A DNA stretch of 64,000 nucleotides from Puccinellia tenuiflora. Lineage: Eukaryota > Streptophyta > Magnoliopsida > Poales > Poaceae. Below the pieces are notes generated by a model. That model saw nothing but the letters and a program-made list of their open reading frames with translations. It was not told where the DNA came from and made no database searches. Position 1 is the first letter of the stretch. Each line of letters opens with the position of its first letter. The stretch spans positions 1,351,344 through 1,415,343 of the forward strand of contig QRDG01000349.1 in assembly GCA_012064385.1 (NCBI GenBank), in the 5' to 3' direction. A program made the position numbers and the translations under genes. Shown piece by piece: positions 22,230 to 34,840 of the stretch.

Positions 22230-22851
22230 TGGGGCTTACACTGCGCCACTGCCTGCACCTGGCGAAACATGGGCGTCGGGGCGAAGGGAACCGGTGGTAC
22301 ATCTGGAATCAGCGGCGGTGCGTCGTTCGACAGACGCGCGTGTTGCGCGGCGCCCGTGACGCCACCCCGAGGCGAGGTCGCGAACACCGTGGCTCGTGGA
22401 TCGCAGATCTGAGACTGCGCCGCCGTCGCGGATGAACCTGGTGATGCCGCCTGACATGCCGCATCCACGTCCGCTTGCGTGAGATCCAGCTGCTTGCGGA
22501 CGCTCTGGAGCTCGTTGGAGATCTTCATGTTGAACGTCGTCTGGACGCCATGGCGTTGATCGGCCAGAGCGGCCTGATCGTCGAAGCGCTTGATTACTTG
22601 CTCGATGAGCGACTTGAGTTGGCCCGCGTTCTCCTCCATAGCTACTAGCACCTGCTGTGTTTGAGCCGAGGGTTTCGCCGGAGCCGTCGTGACTCGCTCC
22701 GAGCAGATCCGACCACGCTAAGGATTTTGTGTGGATCACCGAAGTGTTCCACACCTTTCGCTCGGAATTACGGATCAGATGCCAAGAGGATGTGAGCACA
22801 ACGTAGCGGGGAAAATTTTCAGAGGATTTTTTTCTGGCTCTGATACCAAAT
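22230..22851 (-). mobile_element. Retrotransposon gag 5' part and primer-binding site
   Basis: On the minus strand, next to the LTR, TGGTATCAGAGCC (22836-22848) is the usual primer-binding site complementary to initiator tRNA-Met. About 200 bases further in, a frame from about 22651 begins MLVAMEENAGQLKSLIEQVI, with a coiled-coil-like N-terminus and then a Pro/Ala-rich part, typical for the start of a plant gag. It runs to about 22230 and is then cut off; no zinc knuckle, protease or polymerase follows. It is a truncated LTR element. Confidence 0.7.
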
Positions 22852-24540
22852 TGTGACGACCCAATCTCGTGAAGATCTGGATCGCACAGATAGTCTGAGA
22901 TTGAAGGAGTAGTTGAGGAGAGCAAGCAAGGGGATGAGAAATCAGAGAAGAAGGTGAGATACGTAGTGCTGAGCGTCCCCCGGGGGATCGGGAGGTTCCC
23001 ATCCCCCGGGTCCACGTGTCCCCATTTTTGTTCCAAAATCCCGCTTTTGCTATCGGTAGCAAATAATAACCCCGCTTTTGCTCCAGGTAGCAAAAAACGG
23101 TTCGTCCAGAAAATAGAAAATGAAAAGACTGACTTCACCGGAGACCTCACCAGAGACCTCGCCGGAGATCTCACAGCAATAAAAATGTGCTATTGTAGCA
23201 AAATCGACATCGCCGGAGACATCGCCGGAGATGTGGACGAAGACCTCGCCGGAGACATCATAGCAAAATCTTTGTACTATTGTAGCAAAACTACTAAACT
23301 ATTGTAGCAAAAAAATTATTATAGTGTAGCAAAATTGCGCTACTGTAACGAAATTGACTTCACCGGAGACATCGACGGGGACACAATGGCACCACCACTC
23401 TCCTATGGTAGCATCGCCCACGAGCCTTTGGCAGCATCGTCACATGTCTGACATAGCTTCGCCGACGGCCTTCTGTAGAACCACCACCGTCGTCTTCCAA
23501 GGGAGCACCGCCTTGCTCCTTCGGCAACACAACCGTTCTTCTAGGAGAGCACCACCACGCTCCTTCGGCATCATCGACGCCTTCATGTGGGAGCACCACC
23601 ATGTCCCATGGAGCACCGTCGCGCTCCTTTGACACCATCGCCGCTTCCGGTGGAAGCACAGTCGCCCTTCTATGGGAGCACAACCGCCATTCTATGGGAG
23701 CATCACGGCGCTCCTTCGGCAGCAACACCTCTGGGCCATGGCAGCAACGCCTTCGAGCGCCAGCACGCGAGCTCATGTTTTCTGTAAATGACACTTCGAT
23801 GCAAATGGGATCTGGATCGGGAACACACCATGTATACAAAAATCAACACCAACTTGATTTCCTCAGATGGTAAACCAGATCGAAAAAAAAGAGGGAAGCA
23901 AATCCAGATCGAAAAAAAGAGTGACGGTGCGGGAAGCACATGGCGGCGAGATCCACCGCGCGTCGGGAGGGAGCGGCGCGGCGGTAGGGAGCAGCGCGGC
24001 AGCGGCAGCTCGGCGCGGCGGCGGCCCGGCGCGACGGGAGGGAGCAGCGCGGCAGCTCGGCTCGGCGCGGCGTGATGGGAGGGAGCATCGCTCCGGTGGT
24101 AGCTCGAGGAGGCACGACAGCGGCAGCTCGGCTCGACGCGACGGGAGGAAGCAGCGCGGCGAGAGGGAGCAGCGCGGCGTCGGCGGCCAGCGCGTCGGCG
24201 GCAGATCGACTCGGCGCGGCGGAGCCGGCGCATCTCAGGAGGAAGAGGGAGGCGAGAAAGGGGTTCGTTGGACGGCCGTCGCGTGCATGGTGTGCTGGCC
24301 TTCTATTTTTTCCACCGCGTGAGAGGACGCGTGGCGAACGCTGGACCGGAGGATGCAATAGTTCCGATCCCCGGGGGACTAGGAGCCTTTCCCATACGTT
24401 TTCACGTTTTACTTTCATCCATCGATGACAACACCGGTTTCTCGTCACAGCTTATAACAACGCTCCCACAGTTAACGGGCCACAACCGGCCACTTTGGCT
24501 ATCGGCCCCCATGGCCAGCCCACTCCACACACTTGACACA
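22852..24540 (-). mobile_element. LTR (1.69 kb) of the truncated retrotransposon
   Basis: Limits are TGTGACGACC next to the primer-binding site and CTTGACACA at the outer end, so in element orientation it starts TGTGTCAAG and ends GTCACA. Inside are three short-repeat zones: GCCGGAGAC / CTATTGTAGCAAAA units (23130-23370), GGGAGCACC...CGCTCCTTCGGCA units (23400-23760), and GCAGCGCGGC/GGCAGCTCGGC units (23960-24230). The partner LTR is not in the window. The outer end abuts F-box copy A' at about 24575, so this element or a later deletion removed the 5' part of that gene. Confidence 0.65.
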
Positions 24541-24576
24541 CCGCAACGAATCAGTCAGGTTCAGGTGCAGGTGTGA

Positions 24577-26278
24577 CACTCCGCTGGCTGTGTCTCCTTC
24601 CGCCGCGTCGCCGCCGACCGCTCCTTCCTCCGCCGGTACCGGAAACTCCACGCCCCGCCCCTTGTCGGCTTCCTTGAGGGACGCAAATGCTTCCACCCCG
24701 CCATTGCACCGCACCCCTCCGCATCGGCAGCCAGCGCTGTTGCTTTGGCCGCGCTACTTCTCCTTCTCCTTCCTCCCCGCCCCCGCCCGCGACTGGGAGT
24801 TACTGGACATCCGTGACGGCCGCATCCTCCTCGGCAGGCCAATGGGCGTCCGTAAAAGTACTGTTGTCTTCCCGGAGGTAGTGGTGTGCGACCCCTTGCA
24901 CCGGCGATACCTCCTGCTTCCCCCAATCACTGACGACCTAGCTACTTCGGTTGAGGACCCAATCTTGACAAAAGATAAGCACATCCGCACCCAGTTCTTT
25001 CTTGTCCCTACCACCGACGGCGAGGAGGCAGCGAGTGCAGATGAGACATTATTCAGAGTGATCTGGATGGCACAGTGCAAAGCTAAGATAGTCTCCTTTG
25101 TCTTCTCTTCCAACACCGGACAATGGCGAGCTGTTCCATCCAGGCGTTGGAGCGATTTGTCTAGTTGGTTGCCACCATTGACGACAAATATTCTTTTCTA
25201 CTCGCGCCAATATGTGTATGGCTGCTTCTACTGGAAGACAGCTGATTACTAAGAAAGTAGATTACTAGTGCTTGATATCAAAACAATGGAGTTCTCCGTT
25301 GCTAAACCCCCACTAGAAGCCCATGGTTGTCTTGATTTTGCCATGGTGGAGGCAGGGGAAGGCAGGCCTGGGATGTTTCTGTGTCATGGTCAAGGCCATG
25401 ATGGCGGATCTGATCTCAGTTATTTCATTAGGCAAAACGATGGTGGAAGCTCTAGCCAGTGGCAAAAGGTGAAGACATTCTCACTGGATCCTGATACCTA
25501 TGTGATATGTAATATGGAGAAGTACTTGGTCCTGTATCGGAATCAAAGGCCACAACTTTGGGCAGGCTGTTTTGATGTCATGGACATCGAAACATTCCAG
25601 CGTGACAAGGTGTGTGCTTCAGGGTCTTTCATTTTTAAGGTGCACGCCTATAGCAAATTTCCCCCATCCCTGTTGTCGTCGCCAACAATATCAAGTGGTA
25701 AGCTACCAATTTCTCAAAGTACTGTTCGAAAATAAATAATTCGAAATGCTCAATGAACTTGGCATTTACATAGCAAAACCTGCTTGCCAGCTTTTGGTCA
25801 GAATCCACTTGATTTGAAATCAGCTTCTCAATATAAATTAGTAACAGGGCACCCATGTTCTCTTTTGACAGTTTGAACATCTCGCCTTGCTCTATTTTTA
25901 TGGGATGGCAGAGGATGCACATAGTTTGTTTATTGTCACTACCGATACCTTTTTGTTTTCCTTTCACGGCTTAACATAAAAAATATGTCATACTGGCATA
26001 CTGCCATGCTGGCTAATTTATGAAGTACTTGAACCCGAAGCTACCATTTATCTGCGATTTCTATATATATATTTTTTGCTATGGCTATGGTTTTTATTCC
26101 AAACTACAAATGCTAAGACCTATACTTTTCCTCTTTGCTGACAAGCTCTTGAATATCTACAATTTGAATGCACTTAATTTTGAGATATTGGGCAGGTGTT
26201 GAAAAAGGACCTGAGAAGGAGATGCTGGAACAAGGCTGTTCAGCAAGCTCAAGCACAGAGTCACCACGGTCAGAGTAG
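24577..26278 (+). pseudogene. F-box copy A', 5'-truncated, with frameshift and nonsense codon
   Basis: Similarity to the intact copy starts inside the F-box at GCVSFRRVAADRSFLRRYRK, just downstream of the retrotransposon LTR, so the start codon and the first 40 or so residues are gone. A one-base insertion near 24750 (GCCGCGCTACTTC against GCCGCCGACTTC) shifts the frame. After that the associated domain is clear (VVCDPLHRRYLLLPPITDD, FRVIWMAQCKAKIVSFVFSS). At 25250-25252 a GAA codon has become TAA. The frame then continues to the conserved donor at 25697|25698. The second exon, 26196-26278, encodes VEKGPEKEMLEQGCSASSST and a stop. Confidence 0.85.
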
Positions 26279-28205
26279 TGCTGGTGCAAATGCTGGAGAT
26301 CTGGCAGTGTTGTAAGATTAGAGAGGCTGGTGATGTTTGTGATGCAACTCGATGGTTAATCACTACTAAGTTTGTCTGTAGTAGGGTGCTTTTGCTCTAT
26401 TTAATTAGTTGTAATATGGTCATCTTGAATTACCCTAGAGTTTATCTTAGTTGATCTGACAATGGATGGCGTGTTGGATAAGGTCGTTTAGATTCTGCAC
26501 ATTCAGTAGTATGTTAACTAAGACTATGTAACAAGTTTATGTGGCTGTGATACTTGTTATATATATGCCTGCCTATCTCTGGTAACGGCTATTAAGAAGA
26601 ATACAAGTGTGTGGCATGGAACATCCTAGGTATGCTGAACTGAAGGAGAACGGCCAAGAGGATCTGTTAGAAATCAACTGTACTGTCCTACTTATTCCTG
26701 GGAGGCGTAAAATGCAAACTAACCTGTGCTCTTTTGGCAGTGAAGTGAATTAGATGGTATGTTTGCACGGTGAAGTGACTTGGACGGTATGTTACCTGGA
26801 GCATTATGTTAGTGTTCTTTGATCTACCGATGATCGGTGCATTTGCTGCTTGGCTGTAACCTGGAGCATTAACAGGGTGTTTAGTCTCTTCGGCAAGCTG
26901 TCGCTGTAGCTGCTATTGCTACAAGCATGTGAGGTACTGTTTTGAAATCATGGAGACCTTGCGTACAGAGATGATCCAGTCGTAAACAACATACTGTAGT
27001 ACATGAATGACATCCATACTGATGGGATGGTTTAGACGAATTGCTTGATGAATTATGCATGCTCTGTTTTTCTTCTCTACCTCACATATTGTTCTACATC
27101 TTCATCACCTTCCATTCTAGTTTATTCAGTGCACCCTTGTAATGTGTTTACAAGGTTATATATATTTTCAGTGAATGTGACTACGTTGAGCTCAAACGTA
27201 AGAAGTACTACCCACACGATCGGTTTTTCAGTGGCTTGGATATTAATGCGGTTGAGGCACCGGAAAGCAGGCCTGTGATGTTTGTTCTTGAATCTACCGC
27301 ATTTCACATCAGTTTACTCAATGCCATTTTGCAAAACAATTGTGAAAGTTTCAGCCAGTGGCACAGGGAACTCCCTCCAGGTTGTTGGTAACTATCCGCA
27401 GGTCCACTGGGGTGGTATTTGCTCCTGGTTTATCGGGGGACACCCTTCATTCGTATAAAACATTCAAGTTTGAGAGACTGTATGGTGAACAGACTGGCCA
27501 CGCACGTATTCAAACTCTAGTCAGACGTGCTCCTCGACAGTTAACCACAGCCCACAGGTTGCTCAGAAATAGGGGTGCTTGTGGCTCTGTTTCCTCTGTA
27601 TAATAAGCCTAGAGTTTTACCTCGTGTTATTGTTTCTGCACAATCGGCACATGCGATCGCTACCAGCGTGAGGCAATATTTTGAACTCAAGGTGGAATTC
27701 GTGCTGCAAGGACTTGCATAGCTGTAGTTGTTCATTCGGAAATCATTCGGTCATGAATAATCAGCAGCATATATTGCCAAAAAGTCTATGCTATTTCAGT
27801 GGAGTTCACTCCAGGACTGCACTGAACTCTTCTATTTTCTGCTTTTTTTAACATTACTTTTCAGTAGACGGCTGTTATTTTCTTATTTCAGCATAAGTTT
27901 TGAGCAGCTTCATCTCGTCAGCCCTGGTGAGATTGTGCATGTTCCAAACCTGCAGTTCACATTGCTGTTCGGACACAAATGCGTTAATTACCACCAAACA
28001 AGCATCGAAATTTAAAAAACATAAGTATTTTAATGGATGAAGGCATAGCATATTCTATTTTTTTAGAGCTCGCACTGAAACTAATCTCATATTCTCACCT
28101 GAACCAGCAGAAACTGTGTTGTTCCATGAAGTTAATCTGAGCCGAGTTATTCTGGCCGCTAGATCTGTATGTAAGGGTCAGGATTGAACTCTGCGTGATG
28201 TTCTA
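26279..28205. other. Spacer between F-box copies, part of the duplicated unit
   Basis: No gene is supported. The first part (GTAATATGGTCATC, CTAAGACTATGTAAC) matches the 3' flanks at 30660 and 61870-62030. AGCAGCTTCATCTCGTCAGC (27903) matches 62374, and TGATGAATTATGCATGCTCT (27045) matches 33246. The duplication unit therefore covers gene, 3' flank and next promoter. The promoter-like block 28085-28205 precedes the intact copy and ends with ATTATTTGCAG, a possible acceptor of a leader intron also seen at 35960-35970. Confidence 0.5.
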
Positions 28206-28282
28206 ATTCACCTCCGTTCGATTATTTGCAGGCAGACCCAAATCCTCACTCTCTCCCGTGCTAGGGTTCCGGCGGTGGAAGA

Positions 28283-30555
28283 ATGGGCGGCGGCGGCGGC
28301 GGCGACGACGAGATGGCGTCGCTGCCGATCCCCGACGAACTCCTGGCGGAAATCCTTCTCCGGCTGCCCACCCCAGCCGACCTCGTCCGCGCCTCCGCTG
28401 CCTGTGTCTCCTTCCGCAGCGTCGCCGTCCACCGCTCCTTCCTCCAACGGTACCGCAAGCTCCACGCCCCGCCCCTGCTCGGCTTCTTCGACTACAAACG
28501 CGGAGCCTTCCACCCCGCCATTGCACCTCACCCCTCCGCATCGGCAGCCAGTGCTGTTGCTTTGGCCGCCGACTTCTCCTTCTCCTTCCTCCCCGCCCCC
28601 ACCGGTGACTGGGCCGTACGGGACATCCGCCACGGCCGTGTGCTCCTCGACAGAGCTCCCCAGCACGACATTGACAATAGATTCAGTGTCATCTTCGGGG
28701 AGCTGGTGGTGTGCGACCCCTTGCAACGGCGGTACGTCCTGCTTCCCCCAATACCTTACGACATAGCCGCTTCGGTGGAGGACCCAATCTTCACAAACGA
28801 GCAGCCCCGCGTCCAGATCTTCCTTGTCCCTCCTGGCTGCATTGCAGATGAGACATCATTCAGAGTGATCTGGATGGCGCAGTGCAAAACTAGGCTAGTC
28901 GCCTTTGCTTTCTCTTCCAACACTGGACAATGGGGAGCTGTTCCATCTCAGCCTTGGACCGATTTGTCTGCTGGTTTGCCACCGTTGACAGCGACACGTC
29001 TCTTCTTCTCGCGCCATTGTGTGTATGGCTCCTTCTACTGGATGATGGCTGATTACGAAGAGCATAAATTACTAGTGCTCGATACTAAAACAATGGAGTT
29101 CTCCATTGCTGAACCCCCATCGGAAACCAGTAGGTGTTGTAATTTCGCCATGGTGGAGGCAGGGGAAGGCAGGCCTGGTATGTTTGTGCTAGAAGATAGC
29201 CTATCTGACCTCAGTTATTTCATTAGACAAAACGATGGTGGGAGCCAGTGGAACAAGGTGAAGACAATCTCACTCGGTTCTTGGGCCCATTTCATATGTA
29301 GTATGGACAAGTACTTGCTCCTGTATCTGGGGCAAACCTCACTACTTGGGCCAGGTTGTTTCACGCTGGACATCAAAACGTTCCAGCTTGAGAAGGTGGG
29401 CACTGCAGGATCTACCTTTTTTAAGCTGCACCCCTATAGCAACTTCCCCCCATCCCTGTTGTCGTCACCAACAATATCAAGTGGTAAGCTACCAAGTTCT
29501 CTACTTTTAATCACACAATACATAGTTCATTACTGGGATTGGTAATTCTTCTTTACATGAACATTTTAAGGTAATAAGCAAGTAAATTAAAGGATTTTGA
29601 ACACTATGCGAAGCACTCTTGAGACCTCTTGGATCATAAGAACACTGTATCATAATAATTATTTGAAGACATCTTTTTGATATTCAAGACTGAAGAGTAA
29701 TGGATAAGGAATACAAGTTAAAATCCATTTAATTTATGGATTGTTTCACCTTGGAAACATTGATTCCGGTCAAGTAGAATTTATATTGTCTGCTCATATA
29801 GGAAATAAGAGGCTTAGCAATTGCTACAACTTATCCATGTCATGTATATCAATATATGATGCTAGCAAAATTGAAGGGTGAACTTGATCAATTTCTCAAA
29901 GTACTGTGCAAAAGAAATAAATTGCTCAATGGGCTTGGCATTCACGTAGCAAAACTGCTTGCCAACTTGTGGTCAGAAACGGTTTGAAATCAGCTTCTCA
30001 AGATAAATTAGAACTTGTCGCCTTACTCTTTGATGTTCAAGTCCAATGGACAATGCAAGCAATCATATGGGATGGCAGAGGATGTACTTAGTTTGTTGAT
30101 TTTCACTACTGATACCCCTGTTTTTTTATACTTCGACGAGTTAAGTTAGAAATTTTTATACTGCTATTCTAGCTAATTTATAAAGTACTGTAACGCGAAG
30201 CGACAATTTTTCTATGAATTTTAGTTTTTGTTGTGTGGTTTTGTATCACAAACTACAAATGCTAAGCTTTATTGTTGATTCTCCATGTACTGTATGTGCT
30301 TTGTTTTATCCCCTGTATTTTATCTTAGCCGTTGCTTCTTCCTGTGTTTTTCTTCTTGTTTCTTTGTTTATCTCAGCTTTTATTACCATCCTTTTCCTCT
30401 AAGCAAGGTACCTACATTTGTTCCTTTTTGCTGACAAGCTCTTGTGTATTTACAATTTGATATATTGGGCAGGTGTTAAAACAGGGATTGAGAAGGAGAT
30501 GCTGGAACAAGGCTATGCGGCAAGCTCAAGCGCACAGTCACCATGGTCAGAATAG
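28283..30555 (+). CDS. Intact F-box protein with F-box-associated domain (copy B)
   Basis: Two exons, 28283-29483 and 30473-30555, join in phase (the Gly codon is split 1+2) to give 427 residues. The F-box lies at residues 13-56 (LPIPDELLAEILLRLPTPAD ... FLQRYRKLHAPPLLGFF). A beta-rich F-box-associated region follows to about residue 395, with GDWAVRDIRHGRVLLDR, LVVCDPLQRRYVLLPPIPYD, FRVIWMAQCKTRLVAFAFSS and DLSYFIRQNDGGSQWNKVKT. The short last exon (VKTGIEKEMLEQGYAASSSA) is conserved in the other copies. F-box proteins act as substrate receptors of SCF ubiquitin ligases by binding SKP1; the substrate cannot be told from sequence. The start is the first ATG in frame, after the conserved CTAGGGTTCCGGCGG leader. 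The alternative without splicing stops at 29543-29545. No lesion is visible, so this is the only apparently functional member here. Confidence 0.85.
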
Positions 30556-31949
30556 TGCCGCTGTGAATGCTGTAGGTTAGGCGGAGGATTGGGATGCTGG
30601 TGTGTTTGTGATGCAAGTCAGACAATTGATCACTACTAAGCTGGTTTGTAGTAGTGTGTTTTTGCTCTGTTTAGTTGCAGTATGGTCATCAAGATTTATA
30701 GCCAAACTAATGCAGAGAGGTTGAAATCAGTACATTGCTACCGTTTCATCTTTAGATTGTTTTGGTTTAGAACATTTATTGCAGTCAAGAATGAGTTATC
30801 TGGTCCACGTTTTTTTAGAGATATATAAGTAGGCAGAAAACTCGTATGTGGTCATGTTAGACATGAACCGTTGCTATCACCAACGCATCTCCTGCATATT
30901 GATATGGGCAATTGAAGTGTTGGGCTTGATTGATTTATCAAGAGATTATTGCCCCCAAAAAAATGTTTTAAAGACTTGCCATTCAAAAAGAAAAATTAAC
31001 TTGTGCTCAACTGTTTATTTAAAATCAGGTGCTCGACATAAATTGGATGCAATGCACCCATGTTTCTTAGACAGTTTGAACTTTTCCAGTCAGGTCTCCT
31101 GGCCGGCTTTGATCATTTCTTAGTTTTGTACTATCATAAGGGATAACGGTCCCAAATTTACAGGCATATCTTCGGTTATTTATAAGTAAAGCTCTTAAAG
31201 TGCTACAGAAAAAGTAGACATCTAAGGTTCTAAGCAATTGATCCACCCCTTTTATGCTAGCAGCACGCCTATCCTTAGTTTGCCGGTTCACTATACACAT
31301 ATAATCAGGATTACCGCGCCTTGCTGGTACTTTCCCCAGCATCAGATTCCTGACAGTTAAGTATACTATTATTTTCTTGCCTGTTCTGTTTTAGGACCAC
31401 ATTGCTTGTGTTGAGCTTTTGTTCTGGCCACCTCCTGTTCTTGTCTATGCATTCTCTTTACCAATTTTCTCACCATTTAGCTCAATACTCTAAGCTTAAT
31501 TCCATCTGCAAATATGCCAAACGCGAAAGTTGTTTTGCAAATAAGAGTAAAGATTCAACGAGAAACAGTTAAGACGTTGTACGATAGTATCAACTTCGAT
31601 TAGTGGGAATGAAACTATACTTTCTGAGTGGAGCCGAACGACTCATTCTGAGCAAAACTCATGAAGCTACCTCCCAGCCAACCAACAAGAAAGATTAAAT
31701 CTAACCAACTCAAAGGTGTTGACTGGCAACAAAATTTTGTCCAGGTGGCTGTTCTGGATTGAGCCTCTTTAGAGGACTACTTATTATGGTTTAAATGGCA
31801 GAAGAAATACGGTATAGTTTGTTGCTTGTTGCTACTACAACCCTGAGCTCTTTGCCTTCAATTTTTTTTTGAGGATTCATCTCTCGATGTTTACATGCCT
31901 TAGTCCATGTACCCTATGTGGTTTGTTTTCTAGCCATAATATTTCATCT
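30556..31949. other. Spacer and intron remnant between F-box copies
   Basis: No coding frame is supported. About 31077-31340 matches 63060-63390 downstream of the last F-box fragment (GCTTTGATCATTTCTTAGT, TACCGCGCCTTGCTGGTACT against the corresponding blocks). About 31770-31949 matches the intron of copy D (61380-61554), for example GCTACTACAACCCTGAGCTC. So this is a fused remnant of at least one more copy. Confidence 0.55.
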
Positions 31950-32382
31950 GAGGAAGGCGTTTTGGCTCCCGAGCTCATATGCTCCTGATATAATAAACAA
32001 AATTTTAAAAATAGTAAAACGTTTCAGCTGAAAACAATTGGTGACGAACATATACATGTTTTCTATACTTGCCAAGTTTCGTGACGAAATGACATTTGTG
32101 GTGCGTTGTGCAAAAATAACAATATCAGTGCTCTAAAAAATGATTTTGAAAATCCCATTTGGGCCTTTGATTTGTCTTTTTTGCACAGAACATAGCAAAT
32201 GTCATTTCACCACAAAACTTGGCATGTAAGTAGAACAATTTGTATATGTTCGTCTCCAAATATTTTCAGAATTATTTGAAATGTTTTACTATTTACTATT
32301 TATTATTATTATTATTATTATTATTGTTATTATTATTATTATATCATGAGCATATGAGCTCAGGAGCCAATGTGAATTTCTG
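31950..32382. mobile_element. MITE copy 3 (433 bp) with a paralogous empty site
   Basis: The 9-bp duplication ATTTCATCT flanks it (31941-31949, 32383-32391). The paralogous intron at 61546-61554 has a single ATTTCATCT and reads straight from CCATAAT to CAGCTTTTC, so both borders are proved by comparison. It begins GAGGAAGGCGTTTTGGCTCC and ends GGAGCCAATGTGAATTTCTG. The middle keeps TTTGTCTTTTTTGCACAG as in copies 1 and 2. An ATT/TTA microsatellite lies near 32300-32342. Confidence 0.9.
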
Positions 32383-32514
32383 ATTTCATCTCAGCTTTTC
32401 TTTCCCTACTTTTCCTGTACCGAGTGTTGCCCGATACTAAGACCTACCCTTTGTTTCTCTTTGGTGACAAGCTCTTGTATATTTACAATTTGAATACACT
32501 AATATATCGAGCAG

Positions 32515-32597
32515 GTGTTCAAAACAGGGTTGAGAATGAGATGGTGAAACAAGGCTGTGCTTCAAGCTCAAGCGCGAAGTCACCATATTCAGAATAG
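32515..32597 (+). pseudogene. Orphan last exon of an F-box copy
   Basis: After acceptor CGAGCAG the exon reads VQNRVENEMVKQGCASSSSA and ends in TAG (32595-32597), the same length and phase as the last exons at 30473 and 26196. No matching first exon is found upstream; only intron sequence with MITE copy 3 precedes it. Confidence 0.75.
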
Positions 32598-32974
32598 TGC
32601 TGATGCAAAGGTCGGAGGTGGATTGTAGATGCTGGTGAGGTTGCACAATTAATTACTAGGTTGATTTGTTGGAGGGTGTTTTCGGCTTTGGTTACTTACA
32701 ATATGGTCATCTAGAGTTTATCTGCAGTGCATCTCAGAGTTTATCTGCAGTGCATCTTGTACCTAGAGTTTATCGTGCTTGTCAGCCAATGATTAGTTTC
32801 TCAGATGAGGTAGCTGAGAGTTAACTGTTTATTTTCCGCACATTCAGTAGCAGGTTAACTAAGACTATGTAAGAGATAATGTGGATGTTATCTTTGCTGT
32901 ATGCTGTCAATCTCTGTACAACTTCCGTAGTAGGTTAATTAAGACTAATGCTACAACTCAGGTGTGTCGGATGG

Positions 32975-33237
32975 AATAGAAGGTGAAGAGTCTGAAGACA
33001 ATCTCACTGTATTGTAGTATCTTTCTGATATGTAATATGGAAAAGTACTTGCTCCTGTTTCAGCGTCAAAGCTCACTGACGGTGGCAGGCTGTTTCACCC
33101 CGGACATCGAAACATTCCAGCATGAGAAGTTGTGTGCTTCAGGGTCTACCGTTTATAAGTTGCACGCCTATAGCAACTTCCCCCCATCCCTGTTGTCGTT
33201 ACCTACAATGTCAGCAAAGATCCCTTCACGCCTGTAG
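32975..33237 (+). pseudogene. F-box C-terminal fragment (copy C)
   Basis: The frame 32983-33237 (84 residues) contains VKTISL-like sequence, then ICNMEKYLLLFQRQSS, GCFTPDIETFQHEKLCASGS and LHAYSNFPPSLLSLPTMS, matching about residues 330-395 of the intact copy. The donor GTAAGC is lost and the frame runs to TAG at 33235. No F-box is present. It is joined to 3'-flank-like sequence (CAACTCAGGTGTGTCGGATG), so it is a rearranged fragment. Confidence 0.75.
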
Positions 33238-34840
33238 CTGCTATTGCTTGATGAATTATGCATGCTCTGTTTTTATCCGTACCTGATACTCGCCTCATGT
33301 ACTGTTCTACTTCGTCATCACAGTTAGCTTAGTTCACTGGATGCACAGAAATCACCTTGTAATGTGTTTACAAGAGTATATTTTCAGTGAATGTGACTAC
33401 GTGAGGGAGTGCCAGTGTGTGTTTCACTCGTTTGTTTCAATTAGTATCAATTATTTGCTGTGTGTGTGCTTGTGTTTCACTCGTTTGTTTTTATTATTTT
33501 TAATCATAGTTGCTGTTCTTTTCACTTCTTATATTTTTGTTAGCAAGAGAAGAAGCTGACGTTTAAGATTTTCGTTCCTACATATAAGCTATCCTGTCTA
33601 GATGTTAGGAGTCATCAAGATTCAGGACACTACAACCATCCTGAATGCGAGATTTTTTTTACCGGCCTAAATTACATCTTGGAGAGCGAGTGAGGTTACA
33701 AAACTCGATCGTACCATTCTCCCCTCCATTTCCATTGCTGGTCAATCGAGTCAGCTACATTTCTGTTGCCGTCTATTCTAAATATTCTCTTGTTGCTTTT
33801 GCATCATTTCAACGTCGTTTTTCCTTCTCTGGTTAAGAAACCTCAGTTCCTCTAGATATGGTGAGAGGGCTTTTCATGTATCATAAATGCCTGTTTTGTT
33901 TTTTATGGCTAATCGCTTGTGAAATGTGTTGGCTTTATAGACGGGGAAACACCCTTGAGAAGTGGATGCCAACTAAATTTGGTGACTCTCGAGGATGTAA
34001 GACCAGCCCATTGTTCTAGAATGACGTCAAGAATCAATGGAACCGGCCTCGCAAAGCGGAGGTCGACCTGGTGCTCACGGACTGCAGCAAGAACTACCCT
34101 TGAGAAGTAGAGGTCAATTTGAAGAAGTTTACAAGCAAATGCAGATTCAGAGTATCAGCACTAGTTTGTCATTTTCAGTGAGCGTTGTAGATGAAATGGT
34201 CGGCTTGCCCACGTGTTGCCATTAGCTTGCCGGTTATAGGAACCGGTTATAGGAAGAATGAAGCCTGTTGAAGGAAGCCAACAGTTACAAATTGGGTGCA
34301 TTGTAGAGTAAAAGTGGTCGTAACAGTAGTGGCGACAAAGGAAATAGCAACCATGGAGAGGCCGACATGCAATCCATCATCTTCGTTTTCTTTAGTTTTT
34401 CATTCATCCAAGAATTTTCTCTCTCCTTTCTGGAATTCCGAGAGAGCAAAAGGAATGGCCCATAGAAAAAACAAATTCGTTCTAATGGGTGATTTTTCTT
34501 TATCTCATCAAGAATTACTTTGAACAGCCCAAACAGCCATATCCAAATTTCACTTCTTTTTTCATAAACCGTAACTTTTATTTTTGAAAAGAGGAGTATA
34601 ACCATGGCATGTGCATCAATCGATGCGCACATCTATTTCTATTAAAAAGTTCATCATTCTTGTTAATAAAAATAAAGGATGATATAAGGCCGACACATGA
34701 ATCAACCAACAGAAAGTATCAAGCATGTAGTATCTATGCATTCTATATGCCGCCAACCAGCCTGGCTAAAGATATACTGAGTGAGTGTCATTAGACGGTT
34801 ACATCTAGAAACCATAATCTAACACTGACCCAACATGAGG
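33238..34840. other. Spacer without supported gene
   Basis: The first 180 bases match the spacer at 27040-27180. The remainder has short overlapping frames on both strands with no recognisable domain. Confidence 0.4.
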
